Part shown: positions 34,703 to 47,065 of the stretch, in pieces
Numbering within the stretch: the stretch's first letter is position 1
Layout: every line of letters begins with the position of its first letter
From: Pterois miles
Lineage: Eukaryota; Chordata; Actinopteri; Perciformes; Scorpaenidae
Length of the DNA: 64,000 nucleotides
Direction of reading: 5' to 3'
NCBI GenBank assembly: GCA_947000775.1
Contig: CAMQGK010000567.1
Coordinates: forward strand, 9,975,001-10,039,000
Made by a program: the position numbers and the translations under genes
Notes under the pieces: generated by a model
Told to the model about the DNA's origin: nothing
Seen by the model: only the letters and a program-made list of their open reading frames with translations
The model's database searches: none

Positions 34703-36538
34703 TGGTGGAATGTAACTAAATACATTTACTCAAGTACTATATTTAAGTACAAATTCGAGTAGTAACTTGAGTATTTTCATTTTATGCAACTTTATATTTT
34801 TTACTGAACACACAAGATCTACAGAGAATACGGACATACAGTCATTTCTTAATCACTAGGCATAGGTAGAAAAACATACAAGGGCATCAGAAATAAGGTG
34901 CACTGATCAAAACAATAAAAATAAAAAAACAAGATATTTCCTCACAATTTTTTGTTATCTTATTAGAGTATATTCTTTTTAAGTGAGGGAAAAAATAATT
35001 TTTCGACTTGCCATGGTGGATATGATATTTACCCATTAGAACAGGCTGCTAATTTTGTTACTGTCAGAAATAGATTAGTTCAGATCTGCAGAAGCAAAAT
35101 GCAACATGCATATTAATGCAACAGAGATATTTATCCAGAAAGATCAGACTGAATAGTAAAACACTGACAGGGAATATTTTATTTCTCAATAAAAAATTTT
35201 ACTTTAAGTACTTTAACTACATTTTACTGATTATACTTAAATGTTTGTACTAAACTAAGTGGATTATTGTCCTACTAAGATAAAAGAAGTGTCATTTAAA
35301 TTGATCCATAGATTATATCCAGTGAAACATTTCTTTACATATGAGCTGTGGAAATGTTAATAACTTAATAACATTTTCTCAGATTTTGCAGTTTACTATA
35401 GAAATATATTTGGTTACTATGATTACAGTGACAAAGATAGTAATGCATTTCCTTATCAAACTAATTTTAATTCTTGCCAAATTCTCCGCCGATCAGACTG
35501 TTGTCAGGCTGTTAATTAGGCATTATCAGTAACTATACATGTGGGTCAGTAGGGGCCTACTACACCCACTGGTAGGATTTATCATCTTTTTACACGGTAG
35601 ATCACTGAAAGAAGGTCTAAAAGAACATGTCAGCAAATTTGTGATTTTTGGGTTGGTAGGCTCAGTTTTAAAGCTAGAGTGAAGATAATGGCATCATATG
35701 AAACTAGAAAAACTAAGAAATGCAGAGTTTCCAGCCACTAGCTTGTCATAATGCTCCAAACTTGCACTAAATCTTAGCAAGGAAAATCTGTCATGGCCTT
35801 TTTCAAAGGGGTCTCTTGACCTCTGACCTCAAGATATGTGAATGAAAATGGGTTCTATGGGTATCCACGAGTCTCCCCTTTTCAGACATGCCCACTTTAT
35901 GATAATCACATGTAGTTTGAGGCAAGTCAGCACACTAACACACTGACTGACAGCTTGTCAGTGACCTCTAGTGACCATAGTAATTGTAACAGAAGCAGAA
36001 GCCAAAACACTGGAGTTTGTGTACCAACTATGTCTAGTTGCCTTTGTAGTTATTTTAACCCAAAACTTGTTTCTCCCTAAACGTAACTTTTTTTTTGCCT
36101 AAACTACAAGAAATTGTACTTTTGTAGCCCAAATCTAAAGAAGCATTTTTCGTTGTATTCAAAACGTGATATTTCATGTAGTTTTACAACACGTTAGAAG
36201 AAGAAACAACAACCTTTATTAGTCCCACGAGGGGAAATTCAATTTTTACAACATGTTAGAACACATTGCTTTTAAGTTTGACCTTCACTTTTACAAATGT
36301 AGTACGCAAGCTACAATAATATATCAACGTATTAGTTGAAAATACAGAACTATAAAGTAATTAAAGCTGTCAAATAAATATGGTGGAGTAAACTATACAA
36401 TATTTGTCTCTAAGATTTAATGGAGTCGAAGTTTAAGGTAGCACGTAATGGAAATACTCAAGTAAAGTATGAGTACCAAACCTTAAAAAATGTACTTAAG
36501 AACAGCACTTGAGTAAATGTAGTTAGTTACATACCACA
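34703..36538. mobile_element. Element with TAACTAA...ACTCAAGTA ends between MFSD11 and SRSF2
   Basis: The left end GGTGGAATGTAACTAAATAC is inverted at the right (GAGTAAATGTAGTTAGTTAC at 36511-36530). Inside lies a fragment of the GGGCTGTCAA MITE (35640-35960) and a SINE-tail-like AGAAGAAGAAACAACAACC at 36198. It occupies most of the space between the two divergent genes. Confidence 0.5.
35640..35960 (+). mobile_element. GGGCTGTCAA-end MITE family, fragment D
   Basis: Only the central core is present (ATCCACGAGTCTCCCCTTTT, GACATGCCCACTTTATGATA). Both ends are missing. Confidence 0.65.
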
Positions 36539-36599
36539 TTCATTGGGTACATTTACTGAAGTAAATGATCTGAATACTTCCTGTACCACTGCTTGCTAT

Positions 36600-36913
36600 T
36601 GTAATTGGAGTAATTCCACCAGGAGGCGCTAGTGCGGTAAATATGGTGCCGAGGAGCGTCTGAACTGTGATGTAGAAGAAGAAGTTCACTGAGTGGTTTC
36701 GGGCAGTTGAGCGCCAGGCGGCGGACGGAGGCGGGGAGAAGTTGCTTATTTTGTAGTTGTTCAGTCCCAAATCCCCCACAGGTGAGGCGAATCCATTTAA
36801 ACTACACCCTGTTGTGTGTGTGTGTGCGGACTTTTTACCAACAGGAAGGCTCTGCCGTAGCCAAGATATAAACTGTTTGGAGGAAGGCTGCAAGGCCTCA
36901 CAGGTTAATCGCC
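36600..36913 (+). promoter_or_regulatory. SRSF2 promoter and 5' UTR
   Basis: This lies directly upstream of the SRSF2 start, between a repeat and the ATG. It is GC-richer than its surroundings and includes a short (GT)n. No TATA box is evident, as expected for a housekeeping gene. Confidence 0.45.
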
Positions 36914-38051
36914 ATGAGTTACGGTAGGCCTCCGCCAGACGTCGACGGCATGACTTCCCTCAAAGTGGACAACTTAACGTACCGAACGTCGCCCGAAACT
37001 CTCCGACGGGTGTTCGAGAAGTATGGCCGGGTAGGGGACGTCTACATCCCCCGAGACCGCTATACGAAAGAAAGCCGGGGTTTCGCGTTCGTGCGGTTCC
37101 ACGACAAACGGGACGCCGAGGACGCTATGGACGCCATGGATGGCGCGCTCCTGGATGGACGGGAGTTGCGAGTCCAGATGGCCCGGTACGGCAGACCCCC
37201 TGATTCTCACTACGGTGGCAGTGGAGGTGGTGGAGGAGGTGGAGGCCGACGAGGAGGGCCGACCAGGAGGTACAGTGGCCATGGTCGCCGAAGCAGAAGG
37301 TAAGAATAAACTTATAACAGCTAAAGTTAGCCCCAATACACTTTCCTCATAGAACAAAAGGGTCATTTTGGCGAACCAGCAAGATCCACTCAACAAATAA
37401 GGCAGATAGAGAAAAGCATGGAGGGCGGTGTGAGTGGTGTGAAACTACTGTAACGTTTCAGATTTTCCCTGTAAATCATCTTGGTGGATCATTTGAATGT
37501 CGACTTTACCAGGACATCCCACTGATTATATAGTAATGTCTGAGCCTTTTGCTCTTACAGACAAGTAGCCACAATCTGAAAGCCTTAACAAACAGCTCCT
37601 AATTCCTAATTAAGTCCAGCCTTTTAATGAAAAGGTTAACAAGCCCAAATTAAGTCTGTATCAGTGTAGCCCATTCAGGAGTGCCATAGCGGGTCACATT
37701 TTTTGAGTTCACTGCCAGTTGTTTTCACAGTGTAGATGATAACTCAACCCACTGAATGTATCCAGCTCTTCCCCCAGCCCGAGACACAGAAGACGCAGCA
37801 GGTCCCGCAGCAGGAGCCGCTCTCGTTCCCGAAGCCGATCCCGCTACAGCAGATCCCGGTCCCGGTCCTACTCCCGATCAAAGTCTCACTCTCCCAGGAA
37901 CAAGAAGACCAAGGCCAAGTCCCAGTCTCGTTCCAGATCTAGATCTAGGTCCCGGTCCAGGTCCAGAAGCCACACTCCTTCCAGAGGGTCCAGGTCAAGA
38001 TCTAAAAGCCAGCCCAAGTCAGGAGCAGAAAATGGCGGCGAATCCCCATAG
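36914..38051 (+). CDS. srsf2: SRSF2 (SC35), serine/arginine-rich splicing factor 2
   Basis: Two coding exons, 36914-37299 and 37778-38051, give 219 aa (human 221). Residues 1-92 hold one RRM, with RNP2 LKVDNL (16-21) and RNP1 RGFAFVRF (55-62). The RRM-linker Pro at 95, the site of leukaemia mutations in human SRSF2, is conserved in GRPPDSHY. A Gly-rich hinge (about 103-115) leads into a C-terminal RS domain with runs of Arg-Ser, ending ENGGESP. The protein is a nuclear SR protein that binds exonic enhancers and promotes spliceosome assembly. It is head-to-head with MFSD11, as in mammals, though here about 2.5 kb of repeats separate them. The 3' UTR is spliced (exons near 39777 and 41220), suggesting autoregulation. 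Confidence 0.98.
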
Positions 38052-38064
38052 AGCTCGGCATCAG

Positions 38065-39776
38065 GTGAGTTATGACAAGATGATACTGTTGCACAGAGAT
38101 TTATTTTTTGTTTCCAGTGTCTTTATTAGCACCCCAACGAGAGACAGATTAGTTATCCCATTTAGCAACCAATACAGTAACAAAAATTTTGATTTAAATA
38201 ACAATTGGAACGTTGTTTTGCCCTGGTAAAGGTGCATCATGGGGGTCTTTTTTTTTCCTGCAACACAAGTTCTGAACTCAGTTACATTTTCTGTCAAAGC
38301 TCATCATTTTCACTGAATATTAAGCAAAGTGTCTGTTAAGAAAAGTTCTGTAAACCAAATCTGGAATTCTCTCCTTCCCAAGCTGCGGCATCCTGTTTGC
38401 TAAAGTGGAGTTTGAGCTGAGCTGAGGCAGTATGAGCAGGTAGAAGGTATGTGGTGAGCTGCCCAAGGGCCGCCTGCTGCTGCTGGTGAGGGTTTCTGTG
38501 CAGCAGGGTGGAGGCAGTCAGAGTTGGTGTTTGGTGATGAGGTACGTCTGTCTGTGTCCGCCACCGGACATAAAACTGCCCCCCCCAGGTCTCGTCCTTA
38601 GCCAGGAGGTGATGGTGCGTGTTCAAGACAACGGATTTCCAATGAAAAAGTTTTTTAAAAATGTATTGCGGTAGATTGATGTAGGATAAGAAGGCTGTAA
38701 TCAGATAAGAGGCTTTTTATGTCCTGCAACATTCAGATTTAAAGCCCCCCTCCAGACAGTTTTACCTCCTACTTTTTGGTTCTTTCTTAATTGGAGAATG
38801 GGGATGTGGTTAATAGCTGGACATAAGTCATTACCTTGGCAACGACATTGCACCGTTTTTCAACCCAGTTTAGATGAATTTACTGTTCATCTGATCACAA
38901 TTGAGACAAGATGTAGCACAACACACCGACACTGTCGCTTGCTCTCTTCTTTGCCGTCTTCTTCTGGAGAGGCAGCCATGTGGCGAGCCGCACGATGGCC
39001 ACAGAGCACCGGAGGAAGGATAGACACGTTGCCGAGGTCTTCCATTTGAAATGCCGTTTTGGGGTTGCACTGGCCCTCTCTCGCCTCAGCTCCAAGCACA
39101 GACATCGCACTGGGTTGCACTGTAATTTGTTTATTTCTCTAACAGGACTTAAGCTGAAAGTTGTGCACTCCCCGTCAAACAAAAAGCTGCTCTCTGTTAA
39201 TGTATCTCCAGGAGGAGATGGTTAGCTAATGCAACAAACAGGGCTAGCTAACTACACCTAACTAGCTAGAAGGACAGATTCATCAGTTTGCTGCTTAAAT
39301 GCAAATGAGCGTAAGTGCGCCTGCGCAAGCTTGGAGGATGAAGTATGACTTGCAGCTTCTACTATAGTCATAGGTCAAAGTTATTTGCAAATAAATGAGG
39401 CAAGCAGTGTGGCTAATCATCTTTGTCAGGAAATGACTCGAATAAATATGAAATATTATTGAAATGACAAAACACACTGGAGGGGGTTTTGAACATCAAT
39501 TCAGAGCCAAGTTATTAATTTTCTTGCTTTAAATCTTGCAATGAAACTTGTGACTGGAACTACAGTTTCTACAGATTGACATTATCAATTCATTATATAG
39601 TTTTATAAATGTGCAGTCAGATCACATCACATTAAAATGTTCACAACTGGCAGTTGTCAGGTTTTTTTTTTAAAAGGACTTCACCTTTCTAAGTCAGGCT
39701 GAAGTAAGATGACCGGGCTGGGCTTTGTTGATGTTGTTTTCTGTATCCTAACTGTGGCTGTTCTGACAGTTTTCAG
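38065..39776. other. SRSF2 3' UTR intron
   Basis: Unique-looking sequence. Overlapping short ORFs around 38870-39225 on both strands have no domain or splice support. Confidence 0.45.
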
Positions 39777-39841
39777 GTGAAGATTGAAAGCTTCAAGTCA
39801 AGACTGGATCCAACGCGAGCAACAGTGTCCTGCTGTAAAAG
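39777..39841 (+). other. srsf2: Putative SRSF2 3' UTR cassette (poison) exon
   Basis: A 65-nt segment lies between an acceptor (TTTTCAG) and a donor-like AAG|GTTATT. The upstream exon ends with a strong donor CAG|GTGAGT at 38064, only 13 nt after the stop codon. Inclusion would put the next junction about 78 nt after the stop, enough for nonsense-mediated decay. SRSF2 in mammals is known to control itself by 3' UTR splicing; this exon's identity is inferred from position and splice sites. Confidence 0.55.
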
Positions 39842-41219
39842 GTTATTATTGTGTCTTCCATGCTTTCATTTGTTTTATTCATTTGGCCACAACAAAAGTC
39901 TTTGTCTCTTCATTGATGCGATTTTGATTTTATTTTCATAATGTTTTTAGAACTCTGGTTTGATGTTGAGAGGAATTCATTCTTACCTGGTTGATCTAAT
40001 GATGACACAGGATAATAATACACAAGTTATTAAGTAGTTTGTACCAGTTGCTCCTATGCTTTACGTTCTTCTATGGGCCTGTATCAAAAAGCGAGTACGT
40101 AGTCCGGCTTTCTTTGGCTTTCCTGGCTTTGTTAAAACCTTACATTGATCCTGGATTACCTGTCGCACAAATTTGGTCACCAGCTGACTTAAAGGTGCAT
40201 TTACACCAAAGAGACTGACTTCATAATTACAAGCCAATCACATGCAACAGATCAAAAGTTCAAAAGATTGTTTAATTACACTCGTGACAAAAAGTAGTTT
40301 TTATTGATGTAAAATATGTACAATAATTCCTAGATTAAGCCTTTGGTATAGCTATTACGGACATTTTTGAATTTATTTTAATTATCAATTGAACTGTCAA
40401 CCATTTTTTGTATTAATTGTTTGATCTATAAAGTTTTTGCTTTGTCAATTTAACAAAAAACAAACTAAATAGTTGGGTTTTTTTTTCTAATGGCTAAACG
40501 ATTAAGTAATTTCAGCTCGAAACATTTCACAGAGGTCTTATTGATACATCTCACTTAATGGTAAATGTAGTGTTTTTGTCCATGTTGAGCCTGTGGAAAT
40601 GTAGATTTATTTAGCATTAATAACCATGATGATCTATTGTAGTGAGTGTGCCAGTTTCGTGATACTAGAAAGGCTGAATTCATTTAAAAATTTATCTAGC
40701 TAACATGTTAATCTGTCTTCGTGACACAGGCCCATGGTGTCAAATCAAAACAGTCAGGATATTTGGACACATCTAAAGAAGCCATTTCGTTTCTTTCTTT
40801 CTCCAAAATGACACCACCCACTTTAACCGTTAAACTTTGTTTGTATTGTTGTATACATATACGTTCAAGCATTTCATTAAACTGAAGTTATCCCTCAAAA
40901 ACCATAATGACGTTACCGGCTTCCTTACAGTGTTTAATTCCTGCAGCTCAGGGTGTCTTTGTTTGACAGGACAGCAGATCATTTTAACTCCTGTGATAAA
41001 TGTGTTCAGTGTTACTGCATATACATTATAAAGTGACTGGGGTGATGTAAAGTCTATTAGATTGTTTCAGGTCATCACAGATTATTAAGTATCAGCTCAT
41101 CTCCAATGTTTAGTTTAATCTTACAGGACATCATTTGCTGGACTCTAGACACAGTGTCTTTTTCTTTTTAAATTTTTTTTTTATCCTAATCCTGCTTGTA
41201 TGTTTGTTTTGTGCACTAG

Positions 41220-41440
41220 GCGCAGTTGTGTAGCAGTTGAGTATTGCTGGTTAGCTGTTAGCTGGTGGCGTGTTGCTCTGCTGAGTGCTTGGATGTATCC
41301 AGTATTCTCCAGAATGCTCCTGTGACTGCCAGTGGGGCGCTCGCTACAGTCTCACCCTTTGTAAGACAAAATGTTTTCTCCTGTATGGTCACTGATGACA
41401 AATGTGACTCTCATTAAAGATTTGGTGTTTTGTCTAAAGT
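41220..41440 (+). other. srsf2: Putative last 3' UTR exon of SRSF2
   Basis: The acceptor GTGCACTAG at 41219 follows a T-rich tract. The exon would end after the poly(A) signal ATTAAA near 41415 and a GT-rich downstream element. No ORF. Confidence 0.5.
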
Positions 41441-41564
41441 TGTCTCTCCTTTTATTACACTATTTTATTATTGGGGGTGTACATTTCTGAATCTGAATCA
41501 GGTTTATTTCACCAAGTACATACATACATGGATTTAGACTCCAGTTTTTATGCAGATCTCTCTT

Positions 41565-41872
41565 GGGGGCGGCGGCTCAGTCTGTAGGGGTTGGCTTGGG
41601 AACCGGAGGGTCACGGTTCAGTCCCGACATGGACGAAATGAGTGTGAACTGGTAGCTGGAGAGGTGCCAGTTTACCTCTTGGGCACTGCCGAGGTGCCCC
41701 TGAGCAAGGCACCAAACCCCCAACTGCTCGGGGCGCTTGTCTGGAGCAGCCCCATCACTCTGACATTCTCCATTCTGCATGTGTGTGTGTGTTTGTGTGC
41801 AGTCATGTTGTTACGAGGTATTGATTTCCCCACTGTGGGACTATGGTGATCTTCTTCTTCTTCTTCTTCAAT
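41565..41872 (+). mobile_element. tRNA-type SINE, second family, copy 1
   Basis: The head GGGCGGCGGCTCAGTCTGTA and the B-box-like region after GGGAACCGGAGGGTCAC are tRNA-like. The body contains GGTAGCTGGAGAGGTGCCAG and the tail ATTTCCCCACTGTGGGACTA, followed by a TTC repeat. Confidence 0.75.
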
Positions 41873-42477
41873 GTACATGAATAGAAGTAATAGAATACAG
41901 TAATAAAAAATGTCTATATACAAGTCTACTGTTCAGGAGTTGTAACCATACAAGTATTGCAAAGAAACATATAGTAGATGGATAAATTTATAATCTAAAT
42001 GTGCATTAAAGATTAAAAAATAAATATTAAACAGGAGATTATAATCCAAAATGTGTATACAATGCTATAATTTAAAAAATATGCGAAGAAAGTATTAAAA
42101 TTAAAATAATACATGTAATATAAAAATAGCAACCACAGTAAAAATAAATACAAAATCCAGAGAAGTGGGCTCTATTAAGTGTTAAATATAAATGCCAGAA
42201 TGGTATGAATAAGAATATTTCTTGAATATGCAGTATATTAATGATGTACTGAACAGTTGAATTATTGCACAAATTAGTGTAAAGTCAAGTCAGTATTATA
42301 TAAAGTAAAAGTACTAGTGCCACACTGAGAATACTTTGTAACATTGCTGCACAAACTGAGACACTAGAAGTAAGTTTTCTGTCAGACTAGTGGAAAGAAA
42401 ACAGTTTCATGGTGACATCTGTTAGTTAATATTTTTAACATATTCACCAATGTTTTCAAAATATTTGTGACTGAGCT

Positions 42478-42795
42478 ACTGCAGCCCCAGGGAGTTGGCT
42501 TGGGAACCGGAGGGTCACCGGTTCAAGTCCCGCCATGGACCAAGAACTGAGTGTGAACTGGTAGCTGGAGAGGTGCCAGTTTACCTCTTGGGCACTGCCA
42601 AGGTGCCCCTGAGCAAGGCACCAAACCCCCAACTGCTCGGGGCGCTTGTCAAGAGCAGCCCCATCACTCTGACATCTCTCCATTGTTGCATGTTTGTGCA
42701 TGTGTGTGTTCGTGTCTGCATGTACCGTGTATAAGTTAACAACAAGAGTGAAAAAATTGAATTTCCCCTCGTGGGACTAATAAAGGAATATCTTC
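42478..42795 (+). mobile_element. tRNA-type SINE, second family, copy 2
   Basis: Contains the B box GGTTCAAGTCCC and is highly similar to the copy 900 bp upstream, in the same orientation. The 5' head is truncated. The tail reads TTTCCCCTCGTGGGACTAAT. Confidence 0.78.
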
Positions 42796-42799
42796 TTGT

Positions 42800-43830
42800 T
42801 CATCAAGATGTGATTTTAAGTGTTCTCAATTTTTTGAGTAGTGTATTATTAGTTTGTGATGCAGTGTGATGAGTCATTACTGTAAGAAAAATAAAAAATA
42901 AAGATGCAGAAGTTGACATCAGAAAGCAAAGTGAAGACAAATAAAATCACCCACATGTACAGAAAACAGGACATGCTTCTCAACTGCAGACATTTTATTG
43001 AACCAAATGTGGATTTTGCAAAACAGACTTGCTCTCCATCACCCTCAGTCACAGGAGCAGTGTGACCTGGCCATGGCTTTGATTTTTACTGTATTATTTC
43101 AGCATCACTACATCTTAACTCATGATTATAAATTATTGCATTATATAGGAAAATTAAAGATTCAAGTGTCCTTAACCGTGGGTGTGGTACCAGGTTCGTT
43201 TTCAGACCACACAAGAAAGCTGGTCAAGTGCCAGAATAGGAAACTCACTTCATTTACCAGCAAATCCAAAATTATACTCAATATTAAGATCTAACAAAAT
43301 CATACTTTCACTGAACTGAGCTACAGCCAAATATTACCAGTATTTGATTTCACTTCCCACTCTGGAGGGTTCATCTGATCACACAGTAAACCAACTCAGC
43401 CATCCACATTACAGGCCTTGCTTGGACCAAAGAAAGACCACCACTAAACGTCCATTCAGTTTTAATACTTGGATTGGCTGCATAAATGACAAAAATTAGT
43501 TAGAAAAACATGCCATTAAATGAGAAGCAAAACAAATTTGCTGGATGGGGTGGTGAAGATGGTCAGTACTTTACACAATCTCTGCTCTGTAATCTGAGAG
43601 CAGATGGCTAGGCATGTGAAGCAGACTGAAACAAGGGAAGTCACACATGTTGGCAAACTACAGAGTCTGGCTTCTGTAGCAAATGCCTTAACACCCCTAC
43701 ATCCCCTCCTCCCACCTGCAGCCTTTGCTCTTCTTAATGTACCCACTTCAGCAGTAAATGGTTATAAAGTCTATGACTTTCCTGTACAAACCCAGCCCTC
43801 CATCCCCCACAACACCACTCCAACATATGG
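42800..43830. other. Intergenic between the SRSF2 and eIF1 3' ends
   Basis: No genes recognised. The right part may be downstream flank or an extended 3' UTR of eIF1. Short ORFs on both strands lack features. Confidence 0.4.
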
Positions 43831-43840
43831 AGACTCAAAG

Positions 43841-44238
43841 TTTTATTGAAACACCTTGAATACAAAACAAAAGTTACATGAAATGGTGCCTCCTAGTCGT
43901 GGCACACAACCTAAAAAGAAAAAAAATAAAAAAGGAAATAAACCAAAGGGGGAAAGGAAGGAGGAAGTGTGTGTGGGAGGGTCATCACCACTCATCCCTG
44001 ATGTTGTGTGGAGCTGCAGTGGTGTGTCTTTGTGAGAGCGAGCCTGCCCCCTGGTGTTGTAGGGGTGCAGAGGTGTTACAGGATCCCATGTTTGTCAGAG
44101 GTAATTCATGTGTTAGTGAATAGGAGCTGGTGGGGTTGCAAGGGGGAAGAGGGGGTAGGAAGAGCAACAGCAGCACATAGGAGGAGGGGGAGTTTAATGG
44201 CCTTCTAACAGAGAAGGGGAGAAGGCTGCTAGCAGCGT
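43841..44238 (-). other. eif1: eIF1 3' UTR
   Basis: Runs from the stop codon to a minus-strand AATAAA at about 43841-43846, giving a 3' UTR of about 400 nt. Confidence 0.55.
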
Positions 44239-45629
44239 CTAGAAGCCGTGGACCTTGAGCTGCTCATCCTTGGCCAGGCCAGTCTGCAATGAAGGAAACA
44301 AGAGATAAATGAAAATAACCTCTGACCTCTAGTCTGTGCCTCAAGTCAGCACTATTTCACATAGCAGGAAAACAATCCTGTAGAGTTTTAACAGCAAAAG
44401 ACTCACTTCAATGAGGAACTGGCAGATATTCTTGCGCTGGTCTCCCTGAAGCTGGATCACTTCACCATACTCTGAGTGCTCAATCACTGTCCCATTGCAC
44501 GCAAACTTCTATTAGGGTCAAAGAGGGTAAAAACAATGAGTCAATGTTTGCAGGTAGCTGAAAACACACCAACCTGCAGTAGCATATCATAAAAACAAAG
44601 GAGTATTAACCACTAAGATTGATATTGCTCACTTAAACCCCCGCCCCCATGCCAGACACCCAGACAAGTACCCTTTTGAAGGCCTTGACTAGCCTCTTCT
44701 TGTCATAGTCTTCGGCAATGCCCTGGACAGTGGTGAGGGTCTTCCTGCCGTTCCGCTGTTGGATTCTTATGTGGATGTAGTCCTCTGTCCCGGCTGGGAT
44801 GAGGTCGAGACCCCTATTTGCATCAGCAAAGGGGTCTGAAGGGGGGAGAGTAACAGAAGTCCATAAGAACACCAATAAACACACACAATGAGTGACACCT
44901 AACAATATACTGTATACAACTCACACATCTTAACCAAATATTTTACGCATAATTGTCTACCGCGTTTTTCAACGATACAAAATCAGCACTTTATTTGTCC
45001 TATATTGCCATCTGGCAGACCCTTTAGGGCATATTCTCTGTTGAAGAACTGCGCATACGTATGACGCTAAATATACTGCTAAACAGCTTACTGAAGCCTG
45101 GCAGCGTTAGCTGGCTAGCCACTGCTGAGCGGCACTCTTTCGCCAACAAACAGGATTGTACGTGGATTGTTAAGAGTCATGACACGACAACTTTCACTTT
45201 CAGTGCATTAATCAATCCCTAAAAAAGTATAACCAAGTAAAGTAAATGCTATATTTAAGTCCTCCAGCAGTAATAACCTTCTCAACTCGAACACGTCTGA
45301 AGAATAAGCTAACGTTGTACAATTTGGGGCTAATGGCGGCAGCATCAGCAAGAGGCCTGCTAATCAGCTAAAATGACCAAGAAATAACTGTAAAATCGGT
45401 ACATGAAAGATTTTGCAAGTTATGCATTTCTGTCAAATTAATTGCTTTCAGGACAAACCATCGTAATAAATAGTGAAATCATCTACAAAGCAAATAAAAC
45501 ATCGACGTAAGGCTGAAGCTAAGTGTTAGCTTCTCTGGCTCTCGCCCTTCCCCCACCTTGTCTAACGTTACCGGTTCAGTTTGATAAAAACAACTTACCA
45601 AAAGTTTGGAGGTTCTGGATACCGGACAT
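44239..45629 (-). CDS. eif1: eIF1, translation initiation factor (SUI1 family)
   Basis: Four exons, 45599-45629, 44672-44835, 44407-44508 and 44239-44283, give exactly 113 aa, the length of vertebrate eIF1. The protein starts MSGIQNLQTFDPFADA and ends EQLKVHGF. It contains the SUI1 core RNGRKTLTTVQGIAEDYD and NGTVIEHSEYGEVIQLQGDQ. eIF1 binds the 40S subunit near the P site and enforces AUG selection. Vertebrates have the near-identical paralogues EIF1 and EIF1B. Sequence alone cannot separate them here, so the symbol is provisional. The start is fixed by the conserved N-terminus and by the phase-1 junction that makes the Asp of FDPF. The gene is divergent from the Cys-rich gene at 49.2 kb. 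Confidence 0.96.
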
Positions 45630-45850
45630 ACGATAAGGTTGGCTTTCCTTACGGATAATAAATTGGTTAACGAGCGGTTTGTCGGCTAACTTTGATTTTT
45701 TTCTCGTTTCTAGGTTTCGCTTTTTCACGGGGACGATACTCGACTCTGCTTCGACTGCTCACACAAAATGGAGCTTCACAAGCCCGTCGCTGTTAACTGG
45801 AAAACAAGCCTTTATAGCCCCGCCCCGAAACGTCAGTGCGTAGCAGACGT
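45630..45850 (-). promoter_or_regulatory. eIF1 5' UTR and promoter
   Basis: CpG-rich sequence immediately upstream of the ATG, including ATGGAGCTTCACAAGCCC and GCCCCGCCCCGAAACG, a GC-box-like element. The start site is probably near 45780. Confidence 0.45.
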
Positions 45851-46691
45851 ACAAAATTGACGTCACCTGCAGCCACGCCCTAATATTTCTCAACTTTACT
45901 GGAAAGGTGACGTCACCATGTCTGAATATTTGCAACAGGAAAATGACCAAAACAAAAAAAATTGCTTCTTTATTGAACATTGTGAACTGAGACACATTCA
46001 GCAGATCATGGACATTCTTCCAGTGTATAAAAAATACATAGATCAGAATCATATATATTCTATTATTGTATAATAATTATTGATGCATTAATGTGTTCAT
46101 CACTTAATTTTGCTGCTGGTAAAGGTGGGGCTATATATAAATATATATACCACACTAATGCAAAAATAATAATATAATATAATATAATATAATATGAAAT
46201 GGGCCATTCTGCACAATGAGTAGCTACTTTTACTTTTGGGAGTATGTCTTTTGATGCTAATACTTTTGTACTGCTTTGAATGCAGGACTTATTCTTATAA
46301 CAGAATATATTTTGGGCATAACTACTTCTACAGGGATTGCACAAACTGTATGGCAGGAGTACTGACATGATCTGGAAACTGGAAGACATCTGTACAATAT
46401 ACGAAAACATGTTGGGGCAGGGAGAAAGGTGGGCTGGAAAAGAAGGGAATAAAAATGTAATTACTCAACTGAGAATAGGACACACAGGTCTCAGCCACAC
46501 ATTATATAAAATAGGCAAGCACTCAACTGGGAAATCCCTACATTGAAACCATCCAGAAACTGATGAACATATACTGTTACACTGCAGGAATTAAATTATC
46601 CAGAGGTATCACCTTTTTCAGTCACTAAGGAAGGCAAAACATCAGGACTTTTCATTATCAGGTCTCTTGGGGAACACGGCAGCTACTGCTG

Positions 46692-46692
46692 C

Positions 46693-46749
<57 letters not shown>

Positions 46750-46772
46750 TATTATTATTATTATTATTATTA
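46692..46772. repeat. (TTA)n microsatellite
   Basis: About 26 TTA units with one interruption at 46747. Poly-Ile and poly-Asn ORFs here are artefacts. Confidence 0.95.
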
Positions 46773-46959
46773 ATGGTTTGTTTTCCGCACAAGCGCCTCT
46801 TCAACACCCAGTCCAGTTGGTGGGGGTAATGCATCTTTAAGCTGGTTTGCCAACCGCCAATAAACACCAAAGAAGAAGTCTGACTCCATGGTAACGCAGC
46901 TGCCGCCACTGCTAGTCCCGTTTGTTTTTAGCTTTTTCTTTTATACAGTTAACGATGAA

Positions 46960-47065
46960 AACTGGATAATGTGACCGCTTCGATACGCACGTTACTAAAC
47001 AGATCCAGATTTTGTCGTTAAACGGTACGAAGCATCGGCACGGTACGTACGACCCATCACTAGCA
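46960..47065 (-). repeat. Dispersed repeat ending AGTGATGGGTCG, inverted copy
   Basis: The reverse complement matches 16743-16870 in GTGATGGGTCG, ACGTACCGTGCCGAT and GTTTAGTAACG. Upstream of the Cys-rich membrane gene. Confidence 0.5.
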
